Assembly: GCA_964612925.1 (NCBI GenBank)
Contig: CAZTFU010000001.1
Coordinates: forward strand, 83,297-147,296
Length of the DNA stretch: 64,000 bases
Source of the DNA: Phil1 sp964612925
GTDB lineage: Bacteria > Bacillota > Clostridia > Christensenellales > CAG-138
Direction: 5' to 3'
The notes beneath the pieces are model-generated. The model had not been told where the DNA came from. It made no database searches and was given only the letters and a program-made list of their open reading frames with translations. Below are positions 26,142 through 35,150 of this stretch, one piece after another. Position numbers and translations under genes: made by a program. Within the stretch, counting starts at the first letter, position 1, and each line of letters begins with the position of its first letter.

Positions 26142-28163
26142 TTAGTCATTGTTCTGCATTTTTGCAAGCTTTTCACGATACTGTTCAAGCTCGTAATTGT
26201 TGCAGGTGATAAAGTGATTCGGGCGAATCTCAACCCAAGTCGGCTTATCAACGGTGTAATTGTGTATGGAAGGATCATACACTTCAAGCACCTTATTTTT
26301 CTCCTCACGCGGGTCGGGCTGAGGAATAGCGGAAAGCAACGCGCGCGTATAAGGATGCAACGGGTAGGCAAAGAGCTCTTCCGTATCTGCAAGCTCAACT
26401 ATTACGCCCTTGTGTATAACCGCAATACGGTCCGCTATGAAGCGCATAACGGAAAGGTCGTGCGATATGAACAGATAAGTAAGGTCACGCTGCTGCTGCA
26501 TTGCCGAAAGCAGATTGAGCACCTGTGCACGGATGGACACGTCAAGTGCGGATATGGGCTCGTCGGCAATAATGAAGTCAGGCTCCATTATAAGGCTGCG
26601 TGCTACGCCGATACGCTGACGCTGACCGCCTGAGAACTCATGCGGGAAGCGGCTTGCAAACTCGGGCAGCAGACCAACGTCGTTAAGCACCTGAGCAACG
26701 CGTTTGGAACGCTCTTCCTTGGTCATTTCGGGGTGAATGTTCATAAGACCCTCAGACACGATGTAGTCAACCTTAGCACGCTCGTTGAGCGAAGCCATGG
26801 GATCCTGGAATATCATCTGAATCTGTTGGGTTATCTTATGGTCAAGCTCCTTTGAAATCTTGCCGCTTATGCGTTCGCCCTTAAAGCGAATTTCGCCCTT
26901 GGCGGCGGGATTTATACGGATTATGGCGCGTCCTATGGTCGTCTTGCCGGAGCCGGATTCGCCCACGAGACCGAACGTTTCACCCTTGTAAATATCAAAG
27001 CTTACGCCTTTAACCGCAACAAACGGGTGACGGTTGGAACCGAACTGAACAACAAGGTCTTTCACTTCAAGAAGCTTTTCGGTGAACTGACGCTTGTTAG
27101 TTTCGATATTCTTTGCGTTATATTCGCGTGCCTTTGCTATGGATGTGTTGGGAGGCTCCACTTTGGGTGCGCGGGGATCCAGCAGCCATGTACGCGCCTT
27201 GTGGGTCGGAGAAACCTCAAAATAAGGCGGACGCTCCAAAAGGTCTATCTGCATGGCATAGCGGTTACGCGGCGCAAATGCATCACCGTTTATTTCCATA
27301 AACAGGTTCGGCGGGGTACCCTCTATCGAGTAGAGAGGCTGACCCTTTATACCCAGCTGAGGCAGGGAAGACAGCAGCGCCCATGTATAAGGATGCTTGG
27401 GCGTGTAGAATATTTCCTCGGTGGTGCCGATTTCGATTATATCGCCGGCATACATTACCGCTACGCGATCCGCAACGTTTGCAACAACGCCAAGGTCGTG
27501 CGTAATGTATATTATCGTAAGGTGATACTTGTTCTGCAGACCCCTGAGAAGCGCAAGTATCTGTGCCTGTATGGTAACGTCAAGGGCGGTGGTTGGTTCA
27601 TCGCAAACCAGTATCTTGGGATTGCAGGCGATGGCTATAGCTATAACAACACGCTGACGCATACCGCCGGAAAACTCATGCGGATAATCCTTTATGCGCT
27701 TTTCAGGCTCGAGTATACCGACATCGCTGAGTATCTCTATGGCCTTCTCGTGAGCCTCAACGCCCTTTAAGCCCTGGTGCAGTTCAAGTGCTTCACATAT
27801 CTGCTTGCCAACGGTCTGAAGAGGGTCGAGGGAGGTCATGGGATCCTGGAAAACTATAGCTATTTCCTTACCGCGGATCTTAGTCCATTCTTCATTGGTC
27901 TTGTATTTTGCAATATCAACGCCGTTGTACCAAATTTCGCCGGAATCCACCCAACCGTTTTTATCCAGCATTCCTATAAAGGATTTGCAGAATACGCTTT
28001 TGCCGGAGCCGGATTCACCGACTATTGCAAGGCTTTCGCCCTTGTGAAGGTCAAGGCTTACTTCGCGCAAGGCAGTAAGCTCCTGCCCACGGACGGAGAA
28101 CTTTACTACAAGGTCTTTTACCGAAAGGATGACGTCATTTTCTTTCTTAACATTCTGTTCCAT
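26142..28163 (-). CDS. oppDF: Fused oligopeptide ABC transporter ATPase (OppD-OppF)
   Basis: 673 residues, with two complete ATPase domains in one chain. The first (about 12-260) has Walker A GESGSGKS, signature FSGGMRQRVVIA and Walker B ILVCDEPTTALD. It is followed by the oligopeptide/dipeptide C-terminal region (KHPYTWALLSSLPQLGIKG). The second (about 366-610) has GESGSGKT, FSGGQRQRIGVA and FIIADEPISALD, and a C-terminal LHPYTRALLSAIPQPDP. In most bacteria OppD and OppF are separate. It would power peptide uptake through OppB/OppC. The gene starts 17 bp after oppC. Confidence 0.96.
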   Translation of the reverse strand: MEQNVKKENDVILSVKDLVVKFSVRGQELTALREVSLDLHKGESLAIVGESGSGKSVFCKSFIGMLDKNGWVDSGEIWYNGVDIAKYKTNEEWTKIRGKEIAIVFQDPMTSLDPLQTVGKQICEALELHQGLKGVEAHEKAIEILSDVGILEPEKRIKDYPHEFSGGMRQRVVIAIAIACNPKILVCDEPTTALDVTIQAQILALLRGLQNKYHLTIIYITHDLGVVANVADRVAVMYAGDIIEIGTTEEIFYTPKHPYTWALLSSLPQLGIKGQPLYSIEGTPPNLFMEINGDAFAPRNRYAMQIDLLERPPYFEVSPTHKARTWLLDPRAPKVEPPNTSIAKAREYNAKNIETNKRQFTEKLLEVKDLVVQFGSNRHPFVAVKGVSFDIYKGETFGLVGESGSGKTTIGRAIIRINPAAKGEIRFKGERISGKISKELDHKITQQIQMIFQDPMASLNERAKVDYIVSEGLMNIHPEMTKEERSKRVAQVLNDVGLLPEFASRFPHEFSGGQRQRIGVARSLIMEPDFIIADEPISALDVSIRAQVLNLLSAMQQQRDLTYLFISHDLSVMRFIADRIAVIHKGVIVELADTEELFAYPLHPYTRALLSAIPQPDPREEKNKVLEVYDPSIHNYTVDKPTWVEIRPNHFITCNNYELEQYREKLAKMQNND

Positions 28164-28180
28164 ATTATGTCATTCCCTCC

Positions 28181-29146
28181 TTACAGGTGATTGCGCGGGT
28201 CGGAAGCGTCCGCAAATTTGTTACCCAGCACATAGAAGCATATCGTTACGGCTGCAAGCACAGCAGACGGGAACAACATCTGGTACATCTGGGAAGGATT
28301 CATCATTACCTTACGTCCATCTTCTATAAGGTTGCCGAGGGTAGGAGTATCTACCGGCAAACCAAGGCCAACGTAGGTAAGGAAAACTTCGGAACCTATA
28401 ACGCCGGGGATGGACAGAGCCATATCCATCATAACAACGCTTACAACCTGCGGTAGCAGATTCCTTACGATAACGCGGGTGGTAGGAGTACCCAAGCAAC
28501 GCGATGCAAGGTTGTATTCGCGGTCACGCACTATTATGATAAGGTTACGTATCCACTTTGCCATACCAATCCAGTTGGTCAAGCACATTGCAAGTATCAT
28601 GGTTTTAAGGCTTGGACGCATAACGTATGCAAGCAAAGTTCTCAAAATCGTGGTAGGTATATTGTTCATAACGTTGTAGATTTCCGTTATGATCGGGTCA
28701 AGCGGGCGCACATAGCCCCAAATCGCACCTATGGTTATACCGATTACGGTAGAGCTCAGAACCGCTATAAGTGCTATGAACAGAGATGTGCGGGTGCCGC
28801 TCCAAATACGGGCCCACAAATCCTGACCTATGGAGTTGGTACCGAACCAGAATTCACTGTTAGGCTCAAGGTTGCGGTACTGTCTGCCGGTTTCGGGGTT
28901 AAGGAATATTTCCGTTGCACTCTTCTGACCGGGCAGAATGGGCTGTATGAACGTAAACAGCAGTATTGCCAAAAGGAAATACACGGCTATTTTGGTTGAT
29001 GTATGGCTCATGAACACCCTGAATGTGCTCTTCCAGTATGAGTAGCCGGAATAAGCCATTGATTCGGACTTTTTGCTGTCAAAAGCAACAAAGCTGAAAA
29101 GCTGTTCATCACTCATTTTGTTCATTTCGTTAAGAACTTTAGACAT
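28181..29146 (-). CDS. oppC: Oligopeptide ABC transporter permease OppC
   Basis: 321 residues. A cytoplasmic N-terminal extension (about 40 residues) precedes the first TM helix (IAVYFLLAILLFTFIQPILP). The periplasmic-type NSEFWFGTNSIGQDLWARIW, six predicted helices in all, and the EAA loop (YNLASRCLGTPTTRVIVRNL) with PGVIGSEVFLTYVGLGLP are typical of OppC/DppC. It overlaps oppB by one base (TAATG). Confidence 0.95.
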   Translation of the reverse strand: MSKVLNEMNKMSDEQLFSFVAFDSKKSESMAYSGYSYWKSTFRVFMSHTSTKIAVYFLLAILLFTFIQPILPGQKSATEIFLNPETGRQYRNLEPNSEFWFGTNSIGQDLWARIWSGTRTSLFIALIAVLSSTVIGITIGAIWGYVRPLDPIITEIYNVMNNIPTTILRTLLAYVMRPSLKTMILAMCLTNWIGMAKWIRNLIIIVRDREYNLASRCLGTPTTRVIVRNLLPQVVSVVMMDMALSIPGVIGSEVFLTYVGLGLPVDTPTLGNLIEDGRKVMMNPSQMYQMLFPSAVLAAVTICFYVLGNKFADASDPRNHL

Positions 29147-30102
29147 TACCTGCTGCCTCCCTTCTTGTTACCGAGCGTAATACGCGGGTCGCAAACCATC
29201 ATTGCAAGGTCACCAAGCAGAAGAGCTATAACACTCAGTGCCGCATAGAAAAGGGCAAGGAACTGAACAAGGTTGTTATCCTGCACCTGAATTGCCTTGA
29301 CCAAAAGGCCGCCGGTACCCGGTATGGAATAAAGAGATTCAATGTAAAGCGAACCTGATATTGTGAATATAATAGAGCCGGGAAGAATCTGCGCAAAGGG
29401 AGCAAATGCGTTACGCAGAACGTGCTTGCGCATTATCTGCTTCTCGGAAAGGCCCTTTGCACGAGCAAGCTTAACATAATCGGAGTTTATTTGGTCTATC
29501 ATGTAGCGGCGTATCCACATAGCATTGCTTGCTATGCCGCCAAGTGCCATGGACAGCACGGGTAGGATATATGTTATTATCTTATCCTCCTTATACAACA
29601 TGCTTATATTAAGCACCTTTGTACCGAAAAATTGCAAAAACAGATATATAACCATGGAAGGCATTGCTTCAATAAACATAATGTAAGCGTTGCCGATATG
29701 GTCTATGGTTTTGCCATAATTACGAACCATCAGCAGGCCAAGCGCTATACCGAGTGAAAGCGACGTGACCAATGAAAGTGCGCCAAAACGGAAGGAGGGC
29801 AGGAACTTGGGCGCCACAACGTCCCAAACGGGCTTGCCATAGTAATATGTTATGGAATCGCCAAAGTCACCGTTGAGAAATACGTTCTTCAAATAAATCC
29901 ATAGCTGGACGTATACGGGCTTATCCAAACCGAGTTTTGCAAGCACGGCCTGCTTAACGGTATCGTCCATTTTGTCAGCGCGGTCACCATAGTAGGTTTC
30001 TACGGGAAGAAGACGCATTAAGCAGAAAACCAATACCAATACCAGAACAAGCGAGATCAAGGATCTACCTAAACGTCCCAATATATACTTAATAATTTCC
30101 AA
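29146..30102 (-). CDS. oppB: Oligopeptide ABC transporter permease OppB
   Basis: 318 residues. N-terminal helix (YILGRLGRSLISLVLVLVLV), the OppB-type loop KPVYVQLWIYLKNVFLNGDF with GDSITYYYGKPV, and the EAA motif YVKLARAKGLSEKQIMRKHV, then PGSIIFTISGSLYIESLYSI and GTGGLL. It pairs with OppC to form the membrane channel. The oppA gene lies upstream across a strong intercistronic hairpin. Confidence 0.95.
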   Translation of the reverse strand: MEIIKYILGRLGRSLISLVLVLVLVFCLMRLLPVETYYGDRADKMDDTVKQAVLAKLGLDKPVYVQLWIYLKNVFLNGDFGDSITYYYGKPVWDVVAPKFLPSFRFGALSLVTSLSLGIALGLLMVRNYGKTIDHIGNAYIMFIEAMPSMVIYLFLQFFGTKVLNISMLYKEDKIITYILPVLSMALGGIASNAMWIRRYMIDQINSDYVKLARAKGLSEKQIMRKHVLRNAFAPFAQILPGSIIFTISGSLYIESLYSIPGTGGLLVKAIQVQDNNLVQFLALFYAALSVIALLLGDLAMMVCDPRITLGNKKGGSR

Positions 30103-30232
30103 TTAAGTGTACTCCTTTTCTTAAAATTTGTCTTTAGCAGCTTACCGCCTGCTATTGACTTCCTGCGAACAGGGAGCCATATGTGCCTCTTGCACCCAGG
30201 AAGCCGGGCAGCATTCTGCATTTTTTTGGGAA

Positions 30233-30262
30233 GGAGCCGCACCGCATGAGCGGTGCGGCTCC
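30233..30262 (-). promoter_or_regulatory. Intercistronic hairpin between oppA and oppB
   Basis: Perfect 13-bp GC-rich stem GGAGCCGCACCGC / GCGGTGCGGCTCC with an ATGA loop, 37 bp after the oppA stop. On the transcribed strand no T-run follows, so it more likely protects the oppA 3' end or attenuates read-through into oppBC-DF than terminates fully. This would give an excess of the binding protein over the transporter. Confidence 0.7.
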
Positions 30263-30298
30263 GAAACAGTTTACCTTAATTCGGGTTGGAATTGACTA

Positions 30299-32323
30299 TT
30301 AGAAGTCAACACCCTGTACAAGACCCTGTGCGGTCAGCTCTGCGATCTTGGCAATACGCTCTTCTTCCCACTTGGCATAAGCTTCGTAGTATTCTTCGGT
30401 GCTGATACCGTCGGTGTAGATGTACTGATACTTATAACGGCCATCGGAACCGCCGAATGCGGCGTACTGGCTTTCAAACGGCATGAGGGAGGAACCGAGG
30501 TAACCGGTGCCGGCTCTCATGTAAGGAATGGCCAGAACCTGCTCATTGCAGAAGAAGTTTTCGGCCTCGGCAAAGAGGGTGTAACGCTTCAGCAGATCGG
30601 TGGTTTCTGCGGCAGCGGCGTCAACCATCTGATCGTATACGATGTTGTAGTAGTACTTGCCGTCCTTGGCCTGATAAGCACCTTCAACGTACTCATCGGA
30701 AACCTCGGAAAGACCTTCGCACATGAAGTTCCAGTTACGGCGATCTGCACCTTCAACGGTGAAGGGGCTGGTCTGGGTCAGAGGATCGCCGTAGTCAGGA
30801 TACCAGGTGTTGAAGCAAAGGCTGAACTTACCGGCACGGAATACGTTATCAACAAATCCGTCATCGGCATAGCCTTCAATAACAACGTCAACATATTCGC
30901 TACCGAGGTTGCGTTCGAGGCACTGCTCGATAACCTGGGAACGGTTGGTATCGTTGGTGGAGCTGGTGTAGTAGGGGATGTAGATTATGATCGGGAAGGT
31001 GCAGCCGGCAGCCTCAAGCTCGGGGATAGCAGCCTCAAGGTACTGCTGAGCCAGTTCGACATTATAGGTATCGGAGGAGGCAAATTCGGCAATGGGCTCG
31101 AGATCGAGGTAATCGCCCTCTGCGGTGATCTGGAAGTCGCGGCAGGTCATGGTGTTCTGCACGTGAGCTTCAGCGTTATGGGGTTCGTTTACTTCGGCAA
31201 CGGCAATCTTGTCGAATGCATGGAGCAGAGCCTTACGGAAGTTCAGGTTGTTGACTGCGATCTTCCAGTTTTCAGGCTGATACTTCTCATCGAAGTTGGG
31301 CCAGAAGTTGATGTAATACAGATAGGTGGTGTAGCTCGGACGGCTCGGACGAATCATCGCGGCCTTTTCGGGATCGGCCAGCCACTCGTCAATCTGCTCG
31401 TTGGGAACGTCGCAGTAGTTGACTTCACCGCGCAGATACATTTCGGGTTCAACAGTGCTTGCTTCAGCATTGTAGATCTCGGTGATCTTGGTGATGTGCA
31501 TGTTCTCCATATCCCAGTAGGTGGGGTTGAGCTCGGAAACAATAATGGAGGAAGGCTCGTACTCGGTCATTATGAACTCGCCGCAGTAGAGGCGGGTGGT
31601 ATGGTCGGTACCGAAGTCATCACCCATTTCCTCGAGGAACTGAGCGTTTACGGGGATGAAGTTGTTGTAGGTAAGGGTGGAAAGGAAGTAGGGGATGGGG
31701 CTCTCAAGGGTGTACTCAAGAGTGTAAGTATCCAAAGCCTTTACGCCGACGGTGGAGAAGTCAGCATCCTCACCGTTAAGGGCTGCATAGTAGTAGCTTT
31801 CCGCACCGGCAAGGGTGAACAGAAGGTCGGCTACCAGAGAACCGTTTGCAGGGTCAAGTATGTACTTGGCACTGGTAACGAAGTCCTCGGCAGTCAGTTC
31901 GGCATATTCCTGCTTGTCATAGGTCATCCACTTTACGCCTTCACGAATTTTGAAGGTCCAGACATAACCGTCATCGGAACGGGTCCAGCTTTCGGCAAGG
32001 CAGTCATTGCAAATGCCGTAGTTATCGTACTCAACAAGAGTATCGATATACATTGCGGGGTTGCTAGAAGAAGTGATGAGGTAGTTCCAGTTGCTGATGT
32101 CATCGCTGAAAAGGTAGGTAAGCTCGGTTTCATCGCTTACCTGACGATCATCACCGGTGTATTCGGTCTGGATCTGGGAGTTGTCGCCGCCCTGAGTGTC
32201 TACTTGGGCAGTAGGAGCGGGATCATCCTGATCGTTTGTAACATCATTCTGACAGCCGACAAATGCGCTAAGCACCATGACGACCAACAGAAGCAATGCT
32301 ACGGTCTTTTTCATGTTCTTCAT
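30299..32323 (-). CDS. oppA: Oligopeptide-binding lipoprotein OppA-like (SBP family 5)
   Basis: 674 residues, longer than the usual 540-600. A lipoprotein signal (MKNMKKTVALLLLVVMVLSA, then FVGC with Cys24) leads into a Gln/Asp-rich linker and an SBP_bac_5 fold: SWTRSDDGYVWTFKIREGVK, LTAEDFVTSAKYI, YTLEYTLESPIPYFL and NLNFRKALLHAFDK. The start follows AGGAGG. The outer-leaflet lipoprotein would deliver peptides to OppBC. It is the first and probably most highly expressed gene of the operon. Confidence 0.95.
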   Translation of the reverse strand: MKNMKKTVALLLLVVMVLSAFVGCQNDVTNDQDDPAPTAQVDTQGGDNSQIQTEYTGDDRQVSDETELTYLFSDDISNWNYLITSSSNPAMYIDTLVEYDNYGICNDCLAESWTRSDDGYVWTFKIREGVKWMTYDKQEYAELTAEDFVTSAKYILDPANGSLVADLLFTLAGAESYYYAALNGEDADFSTVGVKALDTYTLEYTLESPIPYFLSTLTYNNFIPVNAQFLEEMGDDFGTDHTTRLYCGEFIMTEYEPSSIIVSELNPTYWDMENMHITKITEIYNAEASTVEPEMYLRGEVNYCDVPNEQIDEWLADPEKAAMIRPSRPSYTTYLYYINFWPNFDEKYQPENWKIAVNNLNFRKALLHAFDKIAVAEVNEPHNAEAHVQNTMTCRDFQITAEGDYLDLEPIAEFASSDTYNVELAQQYLEAAIPELEAAGCTFPIIIYIPYYTSSTNDTNRSQVIEQCLERNLGSEYVDVVIEGYADDGFVDNVFRAGKFSLCFNTWYPDYGDPLTQTSPFTVEGADRRNWNFMCEGLSEVSDEYVEGAYQAKDGKYYYNIVYDQMVDAAAAETTDLLKRYTLFAEAENFFCNEQVLAIPYMRAGTGYLGSSLMPFESQYAAFGGSDGRYKYQYIYTDGISTEEYYEAYAKWEEERIAKIAELTAQGLVQGVDF

Positions 32324-32766
32324 GATTTCCTCCTAATAAGGTTTTATTTATAATAAGTAAACGCCGCAGTCAACATTTACCTATTAACTTAATTAGGCAG
32401 CAGAATAATATTGAACCAAAACCTTTTGATCGGTTACTGCTGCGAATACGTTGATGCGATGATCAACGACCGATTCAAAATTGATTAAGGCAAACTCGGC
32501 AGCATCAAAAGCATAAAGCTTACCGTTATTATGCATATTCGGCGCGGTTGAAACATTATCGGCACGGGATACACTCTGCGGACAATATTCGTCCCCGACT
32601 TTGACATAAATTATAGCCGCGTTTGTTATTGTATACAAGTCTACAAATGCTTTTCTAACTTTTTCTTAACGCCGCATAACGGGAAATGAATAAATTGGAC
32701 ATGCCGTATTCACTTTTGTCGGATTTGAATATATAATGAATGTAATCGCCAAAAGGAGCGTAACGG
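32324..32766. other. Divergent intergenic region, oppA (-) / histidine kinase (+)
   Basis: 443 bp with no supported gene. On the minus strand TTGACT (32368-32373) and TATAAA (32347-32352), 15 bp apart, are a plausible oppA promoter. On the plus strand TATAAT at 32732-32737, 30 bp before the kinase start, is a possible -10. TTGACA at 32601-32606 has only a weak -10. TTGTATACAA (32629-32638) is a perfect 10-bp palindrome whose half-site recurs upstream of the carboxypeptidase gene at 35.08 kb. An 81-codon minus frame here starts with TTG, lacks a ribosome binding site and is not called. Confidence 0.5.
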
Positions 32767-34305
32767 ATGATAAACTGGCTGCGTACAATGGTGGCATATA
32801 TATGGAACAACAAGAACCGCCGTATAACAACGATATTTATTCTGGCGGATGTTGTTGGGTTGCATTTTGCGCTGAACGTGTTTGACTCCGCAAATGCGGC
32901 AATAATAGCGGCCTGCGTTATGGCCTACGCCGTATCCACCATAACAAGAGAGCATTACTTAACGCTTGGCGCTTCCTGCATTGCCGCAATGCAGATATTG
33001 CTTATACTGCTTTTACAGCCCACGTTAAAAATGCCGATTGCGAACACGGGACTTGTGCTGTTGGCATCGGTGGTATATATACTGCTTATGATGTCCATGA
33101 TAACTAATATTCAGCAGCAGGAATACTATTCCACCGTTGAAGCGGACAGGCAGATACTGTATAAGCAGCTTATGAATGCACTGCTGAAGGCCCGCGGGCT
33201 TGATAACATATATGGTTGCATAATAAACGCGATAAGCGAGCTTTACGGCCGTTCGGCCGCGGTGTTCAGTTATTCTGGGGACGAATTCGTGTGCGTTTGC
33301 CGCGAACCGCTCGGCCTTATTCTGTATCAGGATGAACTAAAGGCTGCAAAATGTGCATATGACACGGGGCGTATCATGGGCAGGTTCGGGAACGGCTGTG
33401 ATTATTCCTCATTTATGCTTATACCGATAAAATCGTTTGACAAGGTGCTTGCGGTAGTGGGAATAATGTTTGCTGACGAGGATGAGCTTGACTACAAAAC
33501 AAACAGGGAAATAACAGAGCTTATTGCGCAATCGGCAAAGCCGCTTGAATATCAACTCCTTGCAGATGAACAGCAGCGAATAATAATAGAAAACGAGCGT
33601 GAAAGCATAAGGGCGAACCTCCTCCGCGCCATGTCGCATGATATTCGCTCACCGCTTACGGGAATAATGAGTGCAAGCTCGACAATACTTCAATCGGGCG
33701 ATCTTATAAGCGATGATGCCAAGGAGAAACTTCTTATTAATATTCATGAGGAGGCTGAATGGCTTACCCACATGGTCGAAAACCTTCTCTCGATAACCCG
33801 CGTGAACGGTTCAATGACGCCGATAAAGAAATCGCTGGAGCTTGTTGAAGACATATTGGGAGAGGTGCAAAAGCGTTGCCAAACAAGGTTCCCGCAGGTG
33901 GAGCTTAACATAATCAGCCCCGATGAACCGCTTGTGGTGCCGATGGATGCAACGCTTATAATTCAAGTGCTTATGAACCTTATCGAAAACGCCGTAAAGT
34001 ATTGCGGCGGCTGCAATTATATAGAGGTAACGGTTCGCCTTGAAAACGAAAATGCCGTTTTTACCGTAAGAGATTACGGAATCGGCCTATCGGCCGAAAC
34101 CAAGGATAAGTTGTTTTCACCCATCGAACACACTGATGCCGATATATCGCACGGCTTAGGTATAGGCTTATCAATATGCAAAAGCGTTATTCGCGCCCAC
34201 GGCGGGGAGATAAAGGGAGAGAACGGTCCCGAATGCGGCGCGTTGTTTACATTTACATTACCGTTGGAGGATATAAACAATGAACAGAACAATCCTGATT
34301 GTTGA
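32767..34305 (+). CDS. Sensor histidine kinase, KdpD-like without the KdpD N-terminal domain
   Basis: 512 residues after AAAAGGAG. The first 115 residues hold about four TM helices of the DUF4118 type. A GAF-like region (about 130-265) follows. HisKA has the phospho-acceptor His291 in RAMSHDIRSPLTGIMSAS, and HATPase has NLIENAVKY, DYGIGLS and HGLGIGLSI. The kinase core resembles KdpD, but the large KdpD/UspA sensor part is missing and no kdpFABC is in the window. The stop lies 26 bp inside the response regulator gene. The signal is unknown; neighbours suggest envelope or peptide status. Confidence 0.88.
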   Translation: MINWLRTMVAYIWNNKNRRITTIFILADVVGLHFALNVFDSANAAIIAACVMAYAVSTITREHYLTLGASCIAAMQILLILLLQPTLKMPIANTGLVLLASVVYILLMMSMITNIQQQEYYSTVEADRQILYKQLMNALLKARGLDNIYGCIINAISELYGRSAAVFSYSGDEFVCVCREPLGLILYQDELKAAKCAYDTGRIMGRFGNGCDYSSFMLIPIKSFDKVLAVVGIMFADEDELDYKTNREITELIAQSAKPLEYQLLADEQQRIIIENERESIRANLLRAMSHDIRSPLTGIMSASSTILQSGDLISDDAKEKLLINIHEEAEWLTHMVENLLSITRVNGSMTPIKKSLELVEDILGEVQKRCQTRFPQVELNIISPDEPLVVPMDATLIIQVLMNLIENAVKYCGGCNYIEVTVRLENENAVFTVRDYGIGLSAETKDKLFSPIEHTDADISHGLGIGLSICKSVIRAHGGEIKGENGPECGALFTFTLPLEDINNEQNNPDC

Positions 34306-34996
34306 AGATGACAACTATATTTCAACTATACTCAAATCGTTGCTTGAGGCAAATGATTACCGCGTGCTTTTGGCGGAAACGGGACAGGGTGCACTGCATA
34401 TGGCAGCGTCACATGTGCCGGAAGTGGTGCTGCTTGATTTGGGTCTACCGGATATGGATGGAATACAGGTGCTCAGAATGCTACGTCAATGGTATGAGGG
34501 GCCTATTGTTGTCGTGTCCGCGCGCAGTCAGGTTGAAGAAAAAGTCAAGGCACTCGATATGGGTGCGAACGATTATATAAATAAACCCTTCAGCGCACCT
34601 GAGCTGCTCGCACGGATAAGGGTAGCGTTGAGGCAAAACGTAAAGATGACAAATTCCGGATCATCGGACAGATATAGGGTTGGTGACCTAATGGTTGATT
34701 TTCAAAGCATGCATGTATATGTGTGTGGGAGGGAGATCCACCTGACCCGCCTTGAGTACCGCATTGTTGAGCTGCTTGCACGCACGCCCGGCAAGGTGCT
34801 TACACATGACTATATCATTCAGAGCGTGTGGGGGCCGCATGCCAAATCGGACAATAATCTTATACTGCGCGTGAACATTGCCAACATTCGCCGCAAAATA
34901 GAGAAGGATCATAATGCTCCGCGCTATATTCTGGCGGAAATAGGCGTTGGCTACAGAATGGCTGACAGTGACAGCTTTGATATGGACGGTGAATGA
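34280..34996 (+). CDS. OmpR/KdpE-family response regulator
   Basis: 238 residues after GGAGG. Receiver domain with the acidic pocket VEDD, phospho-acceptor Asp53 in LLDLGLPDMDG and conserved Lys in YINKPFSAPELLARI. The C-terminal winged helix has LTRLEYRIVELLARTPGKVL and ILRVNIANIRRKIEKD plus EIGVGYRM, as in KdpE/OmpR. It is the partner of the overlapping upstream kinase. Candidate targets are the palindromes near 32.63 and 35.08 kb. Confidence 0.93.
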   Translation: MNRTILIVEDDNYISTILKSLLEANDYRVLLAETGQGALHMAASHVPEVVLLDLGLPDMDGIQVLRMLRQWYEGPIVVVSARSQVEEKVKALDMGANDYINKPFSAPELLARIRVALRQNVKMTNSGSSDRYRVGDLMVDFQSMHVYVCGREIHLTRLEYRIVELLARTPGKVLTHDYIIQSVWGPHAKSDNNLILRVNIANIRRKIEKDHNAPRYILAEIGVGYRMADSDSFDMDGE

Positions 34997-35075
34997 ACCA
35001 AAGCTAAAGTCGAAGCGTTGAAGTTAAAGTAGGGTTAAGAAAACGCAACGTTACTTGTCTTTGATGCAAAAGAAT

Positions 35076-35117
35076 TATACAATACTTTGTATATAATGAT
35101 CGTATTGTATCTACAAT
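35076..35117 (+). promoter_or_regulatory. Promoter of the D,D-carboxypeptidase gene with overlapping palindromes
   Basis: TATAAT (35092-35097) lies 53 bp before the start codon. Around it are TATACAA-TACT-TTGTATA (35076-35093), ATACAATAC/GTATTGTAT (35077-35085 and 35102-35110) and ATTGTA-TC-TACAAT (35104-35117). The -10 is thus embedded in repeated TTGTA/TACAA half-sites, suggesting an operator. No clear -35 is visible. Confidence 0.5.
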
Positions 35118-35150
35118 GCGCATATAAAAAAGAAACGGATAGGAGAGAGT

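Noticed and set aside
30233..30262. Hairpin after oppA as a full rho-independent terminator
   Set aside because: The transcribed strand lacks a T-run after the stem (the T-run is on the wrong side), and oppB has no obvious promoter of its own.
31163..32353. 396-codon open frame on the plus strand opposite oppA
   Set aside because: Fully antisense to a well-supported oppA; low-complexity Val/Gly composition, no ribosome binding site and no recognisable domain. It is a mirror of oppA codon use.
32393..32638. 81-codon minus frame between oppA and the kinase gene
   Set aside because: TTG start without ribosome binding site, overlaps promoter-like sequences, no recognisable family. Kept only as a remark on the intergenic region.
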